A stretch of 64,000 nucleotides of DNA from Micromonospora pisi (GTDB lineage Bacteria > Actinomycetota > Actinomycetes > Mycobacteriales > Micromonosporaceae): the NCBI RefSeq assembly GCF_003633685.1, contig NZ_RBKT01000001.1, positions 4,216,001-4,280,000 of the forward strand, read 5' to 3'. This document shows, piece by piece, positions 37,499 through 46,773 of the stretch. Made by a program: the position numbers and the translations under genes. Under the pieces are notes generated by a model, which worked only from the letters and a program-made list of their open reading frames with translations, was not told the DNA's origin and made no database searches. Each line of letters starts with the position of its first letter. Position 1 is the first letter of the stretch.

Positions 37499-38158
37499 AT
37501 GTCGCGACGTCTGGTCAGTCTCACCCTCGATACGCTCGAGGATCTCCCTCGCCCGTGCCGGCAGTGCGTCTACTGGGAACTCGACCCGGTTTCCGCCGAG
37601 CGGGCCTGCGCGGCCGGTGATCCAGGGCTGGAGAAGGAGGCCTGGGTCTCCCAGACTCTGCTCGAATGGGGATCCTGCGGCAAACTCGTCTACGTCGACG
37701 GGATGCCGGCCGGTTTTGCCATGTACGCCCCGCCGGCGTACGTCCCGCGCTCGATGGCCTTCCCCACCTCGCCGGTGTCGGCGGACGCCGCACTGCTGAC
37801 CACCGCGCACGTCGTGACCGCCTTCGCCGGTGGCGGGCTGGGCCGGATGCTGGTCCAGGGCGTCGCCCGCGACCTGACCAAACGCGGTATCAAGGCGATC
37901 GAGGCGTTCGGCGACGCGAAGTTCGGTGAGGCCGGGGACGAGGCCGGAGGCTGTGTCGCTCCGGCCGACTACTTCCTCTCGGTGGGTTTCAAGACGGTAC
38001 GCCAGCACCCGCGTTACCCGCGGCTGCGGTTGGAGTTGCGTACGGCGCTCTCGTGGAAATCCGACGTCGAGTACGCGTTGGAGAAGCTGCTCGGTTCGAT
38101 GAGTCCGGAGAGCCTGCTCCGCCCCGTCCGTCCGGCCACCCGGACCACCACCGGCTGA
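37499..38158 (+). CDS. GNAT-like acetyltransferase
   Basis: Protein of 219 residues starting MSRRLVSLTLDTLEDLPRPC. The acetyl-CoA-binding region reads VVTAFAGGGLGRMLVQGVARDL, similar to GNAT motif A, followed by GIKAIEAFGDAKFGEAGDEA and a C-terminal YFLSVGFKTVRQHPRYPRLR. Two early Cys residues (PCRQCVYWELD) are typical of the actinobacterial subgroup found near cwlM and parAB (compare the Rv3916c position). The substrate is unknown. It converges on cwlM with only 9 bases between the stops. Confidence 0.82.
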   Translation: MSRRLVSLTLDTLEDLPRPCRQCVYWELDPVSAERACAAGDPGLEKEAWVSQTLLEWGSCGKLVYVDGMPAGFAMYAPPAYVPRSMAFPTSPVSADAALLTTAHVVTAFAGGGLGRMLVQGVARDLTKRGIKAIEAFGDAKFGEAGDEAGGCVAPADYFLSVGFKTVRQHPRYPRLRLELRTALSWKSDVEYALEKLLGSMSPESLLRPVRPATRTTTG

Positions 38159-38167
38159 GTTCCCGGC

Positions 38168-39325
38168 TCAGCGTCCGGCGGCCACCGCCGCGCGTAGTTC
38201 GCTGACGTCGATCGAACCGGTCGGCACGTCCTGCTCGACCGGGAAGTACATCCGTTGTACGGCGGCGACGATCGCCTCCACCACGTGATCGCGGATCCCG
38301 GGGTTCACCAGCCGGGCCAGATCCGTGGGCGAGGTGAGGTAGCCGACCTCGACCCGTACGGCCGGCATCCGGGTGAGCCGGAGCAGCTCCCACGTCTTCG
38401 CGTGCACCTGGCAGTTCCGCATGCCGGTCCGGGCGACGATCTCGCGCTGGACCAGGCCGGCGAGCCGCTCCCCGACAGTGGAGGTGACGCCGTTGTCGGT
38501 GCCGTAGTGGTACGTCGCCACGCCGTCCGCCTCAGGGTTCACGTGGCCGTCGACGTGCAGCGAGATGAACAGGTCACCGCCGAGTTCGTTGGCCAGCTCC
38601 GCGCGGGCCAGATCGGGCAGGGGCGCGGCCGGCATTGGTCCCCGGGTGAGGTGTACCCGCATGCCGGCGGCGACGAGGCGACCCTGGAGCCGGTTGGCGA
38701 GGTCGTAGGCGAGTTCCGCCTCGGACCAGCGCAGGCCGCCGTCGGCAACCACGACGCCGAGGTCGGCGCCGCCATGCCCGGGGTCGACGACAATGACCTT
38801 GCCCATCAGGTTCGGACCGGACTGCCGGATCGCGTCGGACTCGCGTAACCACTGCGGCCGGCCGCCGACCACCTTGCGGCCCAGGCGGCGCAGCGCGTGC
38901 ATGGTGTGCGGCCCGCAGGTGCCGTCCGGGGAGAGCCCGACCTCGCGTTGGAACTGAGCCAACGCTCTGGCGGTCTGGGCCCCGTAGATGCTGTCCGCCC
39001 GGCCGACGTCGTACCCCATCTCCAGCAGCCGTTCCTGGAGTGTCCGTACGTCTTCGCCGGTCAGCGGTTCGGGGATCGCGTGGTAGAGAGTACGGGCGCC
39101 GAGTCGCCAGCGGGCGGCGTCGAGGGCCCGCCAGGTCTCCGCGCCGACCTGGCCGTCGACGCTCAGCCCACGGCTCTGCTGGAAGGCGCGGACCGCGTGT
39201 TCGATCTCCGCACCGAACTCGTCGGGTGGGGCTGACACGTCTGCGGTGAGCAGGTCGAGGCCGAGGAGGACGCCTCTGATCTCGGTGACCGCCGGACCAC
39301 GGTCACCACGTCGGACCGGACGCAC
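38168..39325 (-). CDS. cwlM: CwlM-like N-acetylmuramoyl-L-alanine amidase family protein
   Basis: Protein of 385 residues with two N-terminal peptidoglycan-binding domains (about residues 5-65 and 85-150: LTADVSAPPDEFGAEIEHAV and TLQERLLEMGYDVGRADSIY). A C-terminal Amidase_3 domain follows from IVVDPGHGGADLGVV to VEVGYLTSPTDL, and its zinc ligands (His, Glu, His) are visible. There is no signal peptide. In mycobacteria the homologue is a cytoplasmic, phosphorylation-controlled activator of MurA rather than an amidase; the same role is inferred here from synteny with trxBA and parAB. Confidence 0.92.
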   Translation of the reverse strand: MRPVRRGDRGPAVTEIRGVLLGLDLLTADVSAPPDEFGAEIEHAVRAFQQSRGLSVDGQVGAETWRALDAARWRLGARTLYHAIPEPLTGEDVRTLQERLLEMGYDVGRADSIYGAQTARALAQFQREVGLSPDGTCGPHTMHALRRLGRKVVGGRPQWLRESDAIRQSGPNLMGKVIVVDPGHGGADLGVVVADGGLRWSEAELAYDLANRLQGRLVAAGMRVHLTRGPMPAAPLPDLARAELANELGGDLFISLHVDGHVNPEADGVATYHYGTDNGVTSTVGERLAGLVQREIVARTGMRNCQVHAKTWELLRLTRMPAVRVEVGYLTSPTDLARLVNPGIRDHVVEAIVAAVQRMYFPVEQDVPTGSIDVSELRAAVAAGR

Positions 39326-39639
39326 AAACGACCTCCCTCTGCGCGTGGTGTTCGGTCGGCCCTGCCGGTTGGCGGGTCGGCCGGATCATCCCGCGATGTC
39401 CTTTCCGCAGGCGGCCCGTCCGCAAGTTGAGACGCTTCCGGAGCCTATCGTGGCCCGGTGTTCACCGCTCTGGGTTGACGAGAAGCGGACGTCGTGCACC
39501 GGTGTACCCAGACCTACCCGCCCGTACCCCGATTTTGCCGACCGCTCGGTGGGGACGGCTGCGAGGCCCGGCCGGACAGCACCGCGCCCGCCTCCGGCGG
39601 ACCGGAGACGGGCGCGGAACAGGACATCCGAAGCGAAGG
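39326..39639. other. cwlM upstream region and trxA terminator
   Basis: A 314-base gap between trxA and cwlM, both reverse strand. It holds the trxA hairpin described at 39582-39617 and must contain the cwlM promoter, which I could not pin down. No gene is evident. Confidence 0.6.
39582..39617 (-). terminator. hairpin terminator of the trxB-trxA operon
   Basis: Outer arms CCGCGCCCG (39582-39590) and CGGGCGCGG (39609-39617) with an inner CTCCG/CGGAG stem, 22 bases past the trxA stop on the reverse strand. Confidence 0.75.
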
Positions 39640-39963
39640 CTAGAGCGCCGCCTCGATCAGCTTGACCAGGTCGCTCTTGGGGCGGGCGCCGGCCACCGAC
39701 TGGACCGGCTGGCCGCCCTTGAAGATGGTGAGGGTCGGCACCGACATCACCCGGTACGCCATCGCGGTCTCGGGGTTCTCGTCGATGTTCAGCTTGACGA
39801 TCTCCACCTTGTCGCCCATCTCGCGGGCGATCTCCTCCAGGAGGGGAGAGACCTTGCGGCACGGTCCGCACCACTCGGCCCAGAAGTCGACCAGTACCGG
39901 CTTCTCCGACTGGAGCACGTCACTGACGAAGTTCTTGTCCGTGACCGCCTTTGTTGTTCCCAT
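39640..39963 (-). CDS. trxA: thioredoxin
   Basis: Protein disulfide reductase of 107 residues with the active site WAEWCGPCRKV (about residues 29-39) and the cis-Pro loop MSVPTLTIFKGG. It starts ATG at 39963, MGTTKAVTDKNF, with GGAGGG 8 bases upstream. It follows trxB by 36 bases in an operon under a SigR-type promoter, so reduced thioredoxin and its reductase should be made together under thiol stress. Confidence 0.98.
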   Translation of the reverse strand: MGTTKAVTDKNFVSDVLQSEKPVLVDFWAEWCGPCRKVSPLLEEIAREMGDKVEIVKLNIDENPETAMAYRVMSVPTLTIFKGGQPVQSVAGARPKSDLVKLIEAAL

Positions 39964-39999
39964 GAAAGACCCTCCTCCGGGCGTACGTTCTCGGTTGTC

Positions 40000-40953
40000 T
40001 CAGACTTCCAACGTGGCGAGGAAACGCTCGGCGTCGAGCGCTGCGGCGCATCCGGTGCCGGCGGCGGTGATCGCCTGGCGGTAGGTGTGGTCGACCAGGT
40101 CTCCGGCGGCGAAGACACCGGGCACACTGGTTGTGGTTCCCGGCGCGTTGACCCGGACGTAGCCGTTCTCGTCCAGCTCCACCTGGCCCCGGAAGAGTTC
40201 GCTGCGCGGGTCGTGGCCGATCGCCACGAAGACACCGGCGACATCGAGCACCTTGGCCTCGCCGGTGTGTACGTTACGCAGCCGTACCCCGGAAACCTTG
40301 CCGTCCGCGCCGAGGACCTCCTCGACCATGGAGTTCCACTCCACCCGGATCTTCTCGTTGGCGAGGGCCCGCTCAGCCATGATCTTGCTGGCCCGGAAGC
40401 TGTCCCGGCGGTGCACGATCGTCACGCTGGACGCGAACTTGGTGAGGAAGTTCGCCTCCTCCATCGCCGAGTCGCCGCCACCGACGACCACGATCTCCTG
40501 GCCCCGGAAGAAGAAGCCGTCACAGGTGGCACAGGACGAGACACCGTGACCGAGGTACTCCTGCTCGCCGGGTACACCGAGCGGGCGCCAGGCGGAGCCG
40601 GTGCTGAGGATGACCGCCTTGGCCCGGTACGCGGTCTCGCCGACGTACACGACGCTGACCGCGTCGGAGCCAGGCTTCCCGGTGTCGGCGAGTTCGACCC
40701 GGCTGACGTCGTCGGTGATGAACTCGGCGCCGAACCGCTCGGCCTGCTTGCGCATCGAGTCCATCAGCTCCGGGCCGAGGATCCCGTCCGGGAAGCCGGG
40801 GAAGTTCTCGATCTCGGTGGTGGTCATCAGCGCGCCGCCCGACTGCACACCTTCGATGACCAGCGGGTTCAGGTTGGCACGAGCGGCGTACACGGCGGCC
40901 GTGTAGCCGGCCGGCCCTGAGCCGATGATGATGAGGTTGCGGACCTCGTCCAC
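40000..40953 (-). CDS. trxB: thioredoxin reductase
   Basis: NADPH-dependent flavoenzyme of 317 residues that reduces thioredoxin. FAD-binding [19 protein letters not shown] near the start, redox-active CATC in [16 protein letters not shown]-binding [16 protein letters not shown] and C-terminal [23 protein letters not shown] start at 40953 ([11 protein letters not shown]). It is first gene of the trxB-trxA operon and sits downstream of the sigM/anti-sigma pair, as in mycobacteria. Confidence 0.98.
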   Translation of the reverse strand: MDEVRNLIIIGSGPAGYTAAVYAARANLNPLVIEGVQSGGALMTTTEIENFPGFPDGILGPELMDSMRKQAERFGAEFITDDVSRVELADTGKPGSDAVSVVYVGETAYRAKAVILSTGSAWRPLGVPGEQEYLGHGVSSCATCDGFFFRGQEIVVVGGGDSAMEEANFLTKFASSVTIVHRRDSFRASKIMAERALANEKIRVEWNSMVEEVLGADGKVSGVRLRNVHTGEAKVLDVAGVFVAIGHDPRSELFRGQVELDENGYVRVNAPGTTTSVPGVFAAGDLVDHTYRQAITAAGTGCAAALDAERFLATLEV

Positions 40954-41046
40954 TGCCGTCTCCCGAGTCTGTGGTCGCCAACCGGTACACGTATCGATGC
41001 GGCTGGCATGCCGGCCGATGATTCGCGACCGGCAACTGATGAGCAG

Positions 41047-41074
41047 AACGCCATACTACGAAGCGGAAATTCCC
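41047..41074 (-). promoter_or_regulatory. SigR/SigH-type promoter of trxB-trxA
   Basis: On the reverse strand GGGAAT (41074-41069) and CGTT (41050-41047) are separated by exactly 18 bases, matching the known thiol-stress sigma consensus GGGAAT-N18-CGTT. It lies 94 bases before the trxB start. The controlling sigma factor is not in this window unless SigM shares the specificity. Confidence 0.7.
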
Positions 41075-41134
41075 CAGCCGGTCATCCGGTGGGTCACGTC
41101 ACGCCGCCGGCCGAAGACCGGTGAAGGGGTGGAT

Positions 41135-42106
41135 TCACCCTACCCGTGCGTGGTAGCGGGTGTCGGAGCCAGATCCGGGCTGTCCGCACTCGGCCCCGCT
41201 GACCCAGCCCCAGCGGGCACCGGTCTGGTCGGTGAACGCGACGACGAGGGCGGGAGTTCCGTCGAAGGCGGCAAAATCGACCAGTTTGAAGGTGACCGGT
41301 CCGAGGCCGTGAGTCAGCGCGATCGCGTCCAGACAGGCGGTGAGCGCGGTCGGGTCACCCAGCCGGGCCAGGGCGGCGGGAATCCGGTTTCGGTCTTCCT
41401 GCCTGGCCGACGGCGCCGCCAGCGTCCCCGGTGAGTCGCTCGGGGGTGGCGCGGCGGTGTCGGCGCCGCTGCGTTCCTCGCCGCTGTGCCGTCCCAGAGT
41501 GGCGAGTGTCGCCGGCAGGGTGGTCGAGGTGTAGTCCGTGCCGCTGGCGAACGCCCGCTCGGGTGCGAACTTGTCCATCGGCAGCTCGCTGATGGCCGGT
41601 GCGTCGGCGGAGTTGGGGGTGACGCCGCGGTCTTCGGCGGGCATGCCGAGCCGGCTGAGTCCGAAGCCGGCGAAGGCGACGGCCGCCGCGGCGACCGCCA
41701 CCGGCCCGGCCAGCCGCGACCAGCGTCGCCGGCTCGCCCGGCTGGTGCGGTCACGGTCGCCGGCCACCCGGTCCCTGGGATCAGATACGACGCTGAGCCG
41801 GCGCCCCGCGACCTCGGTGGGCTGGGACGGGATGGTCGCCGGTCCGATCGGACCGGCGTTGGCGAGCGCGGCGGTCAACCGGTCGGTGACCTCGGCCGGC
41901 ATCGGCTCGGGTGCGACGGCGAGGACGTCGAGGCTCTCCTGGACCGAGTCGAACGCCCGGCGCAGCTCCGCGTGGGCCGATGCCCACTCCGGGTCGGTGT
42001 TGATCAATCGGATGACCGCAGCCTCTTCGGGGGTGTCCGTCAGGACCCCCCCGAGGTAGTCGGCCAGCAGGTCGAGGTCGACCTGACTGGACTGGCCCGC
42101 GGTCAC
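41135..42106 (-). CDS. probable anti-sigma factor for SigM
   Basis: Protein of 323 residues. The N-terminal 90 residues (LDLLADYLGGVLTDTPEEAA, ASAHAELRRAF) resemble the zinc-less anti-sigma domain paired with SigM. A basic linker precedes one membrane segment (LAGPVAVAAAAVAFAGFGLS), and the C-terminal extracellular part holds AALARLGDPTALTACLDAIA. The GTG start overlaps the sigM stop (GTGA), so the two are translated together. Membrane topology suggests it senses an envelope signal and holds SigM at the membrane. Assignment rests mainly on context (compare Rv3912). Confidence 0.85.
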   Translation of the reverse strand: MTAGQSSQVDLDLLADYLGGVLTDTPEEAAVIRLINTDPEWASAHAELRRAFDSVQESLDVLAVAPEPMPAEVTDRLTAALANAGPIGPATIPSQPTEVAGRRLSVVSDPRDRVAGDRDRTSRASRRRWSRLAGPVAVAAAAVAFAGFGLSRLGMPAEDRGVTPNSADAPAISELPMDKFAPERAFASGTDYTSTTLPATLATLGRHSGEERSGADTAAPPPSDSPGTLAAPSARQEDRNRIPAALARLGDPTALTACLDAIALTHGLGPVTFKLVDFAAFDGTPALVVAFTDQTGARWGWVSGAECGQPGSGSDTRYHARVG

Positions 42107-42861
42107 TGTTCCTCCTGGATGCCGTCGCGTCCGGACTGACCCGACCCTGATCGGACGTTGTCACCGGGCACGGGGTTCCCCGGGGTGACCGACGGCACGC
42201 CCCCACCCGACCTGCTCGGCGCCGGCACGACCGGACCACGCGGTCGCAGGTGGCCGAGGATCAGGGCCAGCCGAGCCCGGCCCCGGGCGCAGCGGCTCTT
42301 CACGGTGCCCTCCGCCACGCCGAGCATCACGGCGACCTCTGCGACCGGATAGCCCTGCACGTCGACCAGGATGATCGCCGCCCGCTGTTCGGCCGGGAGT
42401 CGGGCCAGTGCCTCCTGTACGACGAGCGCGGTGTCATGGTCCGGCGCCGGGGCGGCGGGTTCGGTCCCCGCCCAGCGTCCGGACTCGTCGGTCCGGGAGC
42501 CGTCGGGCAGTGGCACGGTGGGGTGCGCCTGCCGCCGTCGGATCCGGTCCAGGCAGGCGTTGACCACGATCCGGTGCAGCCAAGTGGTGACCGCCGCGTC
42601 CCCGCGGAAGCGGGCGGCCGCCCGATGGGCCGAGAGGAGTGCGTCCTGCAGAGCGTCGGCCGCGTCCTCCCGGTCGGCGAGAGTACGCAGCGCCACCGCC
42701 CAGAGCCGGTCCCGGTGCCGGTGGAAGAGCTGGGCGAAGGCGTCGCGGTCGCCGTCGACGTGGGCCCGGAGCAGGTCCGCGTCGGTGAGCCCGGCGAGCC
42801 GGTCCGGTGCGCTGTCGGCCGGCTCGCCTCTCGCCCCGTCCGACACCGGGAGGTCGGTCAT
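42103..42861 (-). CDS. sigM: ECF RNA polymerase sigma factor SigM
   Basis: Extracytoplasmic-function sigma factor of 252 residues. Region 2 runs AHVDGDRDAFAQLFHRHRDR through ADALQDALLSAHRAAARFRG and VTTWLHRIVVNACLDRIRRR; region 4 reads LARLPAEQRAAIILVDVQGY then VAEVAVMLGVAEGTVKSRCA. The C-terminal 55 residues are disordered and Pro/Gly-rich. It lies between a membrane pseudokinase/MurJ pair and its anti-sigma gene, matching the conserved murJ-sigM-trxB order. Confidence 0.95.
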   Translation of the reverse strand: MTDLPVSDGARGEPADSAPDRLAGLTDADLLRAHVDGDRDAFAQLFHRHRDRLWAVALRTLADREDAADALQDALLSAHRAAARFRGDAAVTTWLHRIVVNACLDRIRRRQAHPTVPLPDGSRTDESGRWAGTEPAAPAPDHDTALVVQEALARLPAEQRAAIILVDVQGYPVAEVAVMLGVAEGTVKSRCARGRARLALILGHLRPRGPVVPAPSRSGGGVPSVTPGNPVPGDNVRSGSGQSGRDGIQEEQ

Positions 42862-42910
42862 GACTCGGCCCGGCCCCGTGGGCCGGTGCTGCGAGACGGC
42901 CGGCCGGTCA

Positions 42911-44503
42911 CTATCCCTGGACCGTGATTTCCTGGATGCCGAGCCGGTACTCGCCCTTGGCGTTCTTGTCCATGTCCGTCACCCAGAAGAGCAGGTACTG
43001 GTACTTCTGGGTGACGTCGAAGGCGCTGAAGGTCATGTTCGACCCGGCCCGCTCGTACGGCTCGCCGACGATCTTGTACGTGTTCACGATCTGGTCGTCC
43101 GCGGCCTTGCTCGACGCCGGGTTGATGTCACCGCTCTTCAGTTCGGCGGTGACGCCGCCACTGGCCAGGTGGACGGTTACGGACTTGACGGTGCGGGGTT
43201 CCTTCAGGTCGATCAGGACACCCATGCCGGACTTCAGGTTGGCGAACTTCGGCCCGTTGTACGAGTCGGACTCCCAGCCCTTGTTCACGTCGCCGTCCAC
43301 CACCGCGGCGGCGCCGTCGAGTTCCTCCCCCCGGTCGGTGCCGGTGCTGACGATCCGGACGCTGCTCGCGTCGATCGCGATCTTCTGCGCCTGGGCGGCC
43401 GGAGTGTCGCCGCCGCCGACAGGGGAGCTGACCCCGGGCGGAGTGGGCGGGGCGGCGGTGTCGGTGCTGCCCTTGTCGTTCAGCGCGTTGATGCCGAAGT
43501 AGAGACCGATCAGTGCGATCACCAGGAGTGCCGCGACCCCGGCGACGATCTTGCGGGTCCCGGTCGGCGGCGCAGGCGCTCCGACGCCCTCGTCATGGGT
43601 GGCGAACCGCAGTGGTCCGCTGTTGTCCAGGTACTGCTCCTCCGCGGCCGCGTTCAGCCGCCCCAACTCGGCGGCGAGTACGTCGACGGAGGGGACCGCG
43701 AGCTGCGGGTCGAGCAGGTCCATGGTCAGGTCGTCGAGGTAGGCCGGCACGCCGGCCCGGACCTGGCGGGGGGCGGCGAGGGTCCCGTTGGCGTCCCGGA
43801 CCCCGTCCGGCAGGGCCGAGCGGCCCCGGCCGCCGGAGAGGTTGGCTTCGACGTGTGGCCACGCGCCGGTGAGGGCGAAGTAGAGCACGCCACCGACCGC
43901 ACGGGCGTCGGTCTCGATGGTGTCGGCACCGTCGGCGCGCGCGTCGGCGAGCACCACGCGGCCGTCGTCACCGACCATCACGGTGCCCGGGTGGACGTTG
44001 CCGTGCACCATGCCGGTGGCGTGCACGGCGGCGATGGCACCGGCGACTGAGTGCGCGATGCTGGTGGCGCGGGCCGGTTCGAGCGGGCCGTCGGTGACCA
44101 GTTCCCGCAGGGAGTGCCCGTCCACCCATTCGCGGACGACGTACGCCCGGTCCTCTTCGTCGATCGCGTCGTAGACGCCGACCAGGTTGGGGTGGATCAC
44201 GCGGCTCGCGGTCACCGCGGCCTGGAGCATCTCCATCGCGGAGTCGCCACCCGGATAGCGCAGCACTACCGCGACGGGTCGGCGGAGCACGACGTCGACG
44301 CCCCGCCAGACCTGGCGGCCGGCGCTGTCGTCGTTGATGTGCTCGGCCAGCTCGTACCGCTCGGCGAGGACCTCACCGACGGCGGGTGCACCGAAGGCCA
44401 ACGCGGGCGGAGCGACCTCGTCCGCCTCCTGACCTTCGCCGACCTGGGTCACCCGTCCTCCCTCGATGATTGTCGCGATCGATGGACCCGTGCTGCTGGG
44501 CAT
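42911..44503 (-). CDS. membrane pseudokinase, partner of MurJ
   Basis: Protein of 530 residues. A kinase-like domain occupies about residues 45-290, but key residues are lost: the catalytic loop reads VHGNVHPGTV (no catalytic Asp), the DFG position reads ADA, and the beta-3 segment RPVAVVLRYP lacks the usual Lys. One membrane helix follows (KIVAGVAALLVIALIGLYFG). An extracellular domain of about 180 residues resembles a carbohydrate-binding discoidin fold (YNGPKFANLKSGMGVLIDLK). In mycobacteria the same three parts are fused to MurJ (Rv3910); here they form a separate gene after murJ. A FHA-domain partner elsewhere is expected. Confidence 0.88.
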   Translation of the reverse strand: MPSSTGPSIATIIEGGRVTQVGEGQEADEVAPPALAFGAPAVGEVLAERYELAEHINDDSAGRQVWRGVDVVLRRPVAVVLRYPGGDSAMEMLQAAVTASRVIHPNLVGVYDAIDEEDRAYVVREWVDGHSLRELVTDGPLEPARATSIAHSVAGAIAAVHATGMVHGNVHPGTVMVGDDGRVVLADARADGADTIETDARAVGGVLYFALTGAWPHVEANLSGGRGRSALPDGVRDANGTLAAPRQVRAGVPAYLDDLTMDLLDPQLAVPSVDVLAAELGRLNAAAEEQYLDNSGPLRFATHDEGVGAPAPPTGTRKIVAGVAALLVIALIGLYFGINALNDKGSTDTAAPPTPPGVSSPVGGGDTPAAQAQKIAIDASSVRIVSTGTDRGEELDGAAAVVDGDVNKGWESDSYNGPKFANLKSGMGVLIDLKEPRTVKSVTVHLASGGVTAELKSGDINPASSKAADDQIVNTYKIVGEPYERAGSNMTFSAFDVTQKYQYLLFWVTDMDKNAKGEYRLGIQEITVQG

Positions 44504-44874
44504 TGGTTTTCCGCTCTATCGCCGGTTGACCGGACGCTGGGCGCCATCCCGTAGCGTAGGCGCTCTCCGCACCTGTCGAGAGCGACCTTACCTGGGATGG
44601 ACTCATCCCCGACATGTCATCTTGCGGGCGTACCCCACCTGGTGCCGGGTGTGTGCCAAACACTCCAGGTACGACCGGTGTCATCCGCCTTGATGGCACC
44701 GGCAATTCATAATCTATCGGTTCATTTCAACTGGATCGCGGAGGGTCAGGGGTCTGTAGCGCCGGGCAGCTTCCCTCCGCTGGCAGGCCCCGCCGTTGTC
44801 CACAGCCCATCGGCAGCTCATCCACGACCACCCCACGGTTATCCACAAGTCATCCCCAGCCTGGGTACGCCCGA
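44504..44874. other. murJ-pseudokinase intergenic region
   Basis: A 371-base gap between two reverse-strand genes. It contains a DnaA box cluster at 44796-44847 and no gene. The pseudokinase promoter is presumably here, but no clear -35/-10 was identified. Confidence 0.6.
44796..44847 (+). promoter_or_regulatory. DnaA box cluster between murJ and the pseudokinase gene
   Basis: TTGTCCACA at 44796-44804 and TTATCCACA at 44839-44847 are both perfect boxes, with a weaker TCATCCACG at 44818-44826 between them, all on the + strand. Centre spacings are 22 and 21 bases, two helical turns each. The cluster is 20 kb from oriC. Confidence 0.8.
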
Positions 44875-46620
44875 TCAACGACCGATCTTGCGTCTCACCA
44901 ACTGGACCACCTCGCTGATCTCACGAATTCGCAACAACAGGGCGAGGCCGAGATAGGTCAGCCCGATCAGACCGCCGCCGACGATCAGATGGATCAGCGC
45001 CTCCACCCGGTTCGGGGTGGAACCACCCGGCAGCAGCTGGAGGACGAGCCACCCGACCAGCGCCGCGCCGAGGGCGGCGACGATCACCTTGCCGACCGTC
45101 GCCATGATCTCGCCGAGCCCGAATCGGCCGATCCGCCGCCGCAACAGCTGAGCCGTGATCACCACAGCGGCGAGGTACGACACCGCGTTGCCGAGCATCA
45201 GTCCGGCGGCGGTGAACGAGGTGCTGAACGCGGCGAAGAGCCCGATCTGCACCACCACGCGGATCCCCACCACCGGGATGTTGATCAGTGCCGGGGTTTT
45301 GGTGTCGGGCAGCGCGTAGAAGGCGAAGGTGAAGAGCTGGCTCACCGCGAACGGGATCAGCGCCAACGCCCCGACCAGGAGCACCACCGAGGTGGCGGTC
45401 GCGCTCTCGGCGCTGAACGCGCCGTACCGGAACAGGACGACCGCGATCGGGCTGGCCAGCACGGCGTAGCAGACCGCGATCGGGGCGAGTACCGCGGTGA
45501 CCACCCGGGTTCCCCGGGACAGGTCGGCCACCACGTCGGCGTACCGGCCCTCGGCGGCGGCCGCGCTCATCCTCGGCATCAGCGCGGTGAGGATCGACAC
45601 CGCGACGATGCCGTGCGCCATCATCACCAGGAGGAAGACGTTGTTGTAGATCAGCGGTCCGGCGTCGTCCTCGTGCCCGGCCCGGTTCAGCAGGTTGAAG
45701 AGCACGGCCAGGCCGATCTGGCTGACCGCGACGTAGCAGAACATCCAGGCACCGAGACGGCCCAGCTCCCGCAGCCCGAGGGCGCGGAAGTCGAACCGCC
45801 AGCGCCACCGGAAGCCGACCTTGCGCAGCGCCGGCAGCAGCCCGGCGGCCTGGATGACCACGCCGAGCAGGGTGCCGCCGCCGAGCAGCGTGATCCGGCC
45901 GGGCGTCATCTCGTTCGCCGGGATCACCTTCGCGCCGAAGATCGCGATGTAGGCGCCGAAGGTGGCGATCACCACCAGGTTGTTCAGGATCGGCGTCCAC
46001 ATCGGGGCGGCGAAGTGGCCCCGGACGTTGAGCACCGCGCTGATCAGCGCGGAGAGGCCGGTGAAGAAGATCATCGGCAACATCAGGTACGAGAGGAGCG
46101 TGACCAGCTTCTGGAAGTCGTCGCTGGTCTCCTCGCTGCCGTACAACGCCGTCAGCACGGGGGCCGCGATCACCGCGATCACCGCCGCCACGGCCAGGCC
46201 CAGCACCGCCAGGGTGAGCAGGCGCTGCGCGTACGCCTGACCCTGGTCCGGGTCGGCCTTGCGGCGGCGCACCAGCACCGGGATCAGCACGCTGGTCAGG
46301 ATGCCGCCGAGCAGGAACTCGTAGACCATTCCCGGAAAGATCTGGGCGGTGGTGTAGGCGTTGCCGACCGCGAACGTACCGAGCGCCGCCCCGAGCACCA
46401 CCGTACGCAGGAAGCCGGTGCCCCGGCTGACCAGGCTGCCGATCGCCATCACCGCGCTGTTCGAGGCGGCGTTTCCCTCGCCCGGCGGCTCCGGCGCCGG
46501 CGCGGTGGTTTCGACCATTGGCTGGTCGAGTGACTCGATGGAGATCAGCGTGGCGCCATCTGGCGGTGGTGCGGACCCCTGCGGCATGGCGTTCGCGCTG
46601 CGATACAGCCCGTCGCCCAT
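44875..46620 (-). CDS. murJ: lipid II flippase MurJ
   Basis: MOP-superfamily flippase of 581 residues, moving lipid II across the membrane for wall synthesis. A 50-residue disordered leader precedes 14 expected membrane segments. Family blocks: SAVMAIGSLVSRGTGFLRTV, AYTTAQIFPGMVYEFLLGGI, LTSVLIPVLVRRRKADPDQG and LTALMPRMSAAAAEGRY. Unlike the mycobacterial protein it stops after the last helix (RKIGR end), because the pseudokinase part is encoded by the next gene. Confidence 0.95.
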   Translation of the reverse strand: MGDGLYRSANAMPQGSAPPPDGATLISIESLDQPMVETTAPAPEPPGEGNAASNSAVMAIGSLVSRGTGFLRTVVLGAALGTFAVGNAYTTAQIFPGMVYEFLLGGILTSVLIPVLVRRRKADPDQGQAYAQRLLTLAVLGLAVAAVIAVIAAPVLTALYGSEETSDDFQKLVTLLSYLMLPMIFFTGLSALISAVLNVRGHFAAPMWTPILNNLVVIATFGAYIAIFGAKVIPANEMTPGRITLLGGGTLLGVVIQAAGLLPALRKVGFRWRWRFDFRALGLRELGRLGAWMFCYVAVSQIGLAVLFNLLNRAGHEDDAGPLIYNNVFLLVMMAHGIVAVSILTALMPRMSAAAAEGRYADVVADLSRGTRVVTAVLAPIAVCYAVLASPIAVVLFRYGAFSAESATATSVVLLVGALALIPFAVSQLFTFAFYALPDTKTPALINIPVVGIRVVVQIGLFAAFSTSFTAAGLMLGNAVSYLAAVVITAQLLRRRIGRFGLGEIMATVGKVIVAALGAALVGWLVLQLLPGGSTPNRVEALIHLIVGGGLIGLTYLGLALLLRIREISEVVQLVRRKIGR

Positions 46621-46773
46621 GTCAGCCTCCCCAACCGGTACGGCGGGCAGACGTGCCCACCGATACTGCTCAGACCTTAGTCAACCGGTGTAGGCCTACG
46701 CCGCGCCGAGTCCGATCCCGCTGGTCTGCCCGCTGCGGCCTGCCTTCCGGCCGACCGATAGGCTGGCGCTCCC

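Noticed and set aside
37226..38008. Upstream extension of the aminotransferase frame
   Set aside because: It reads antisense to the GNAT gene; the ATG at 37225 has a strong GAGGAG site.
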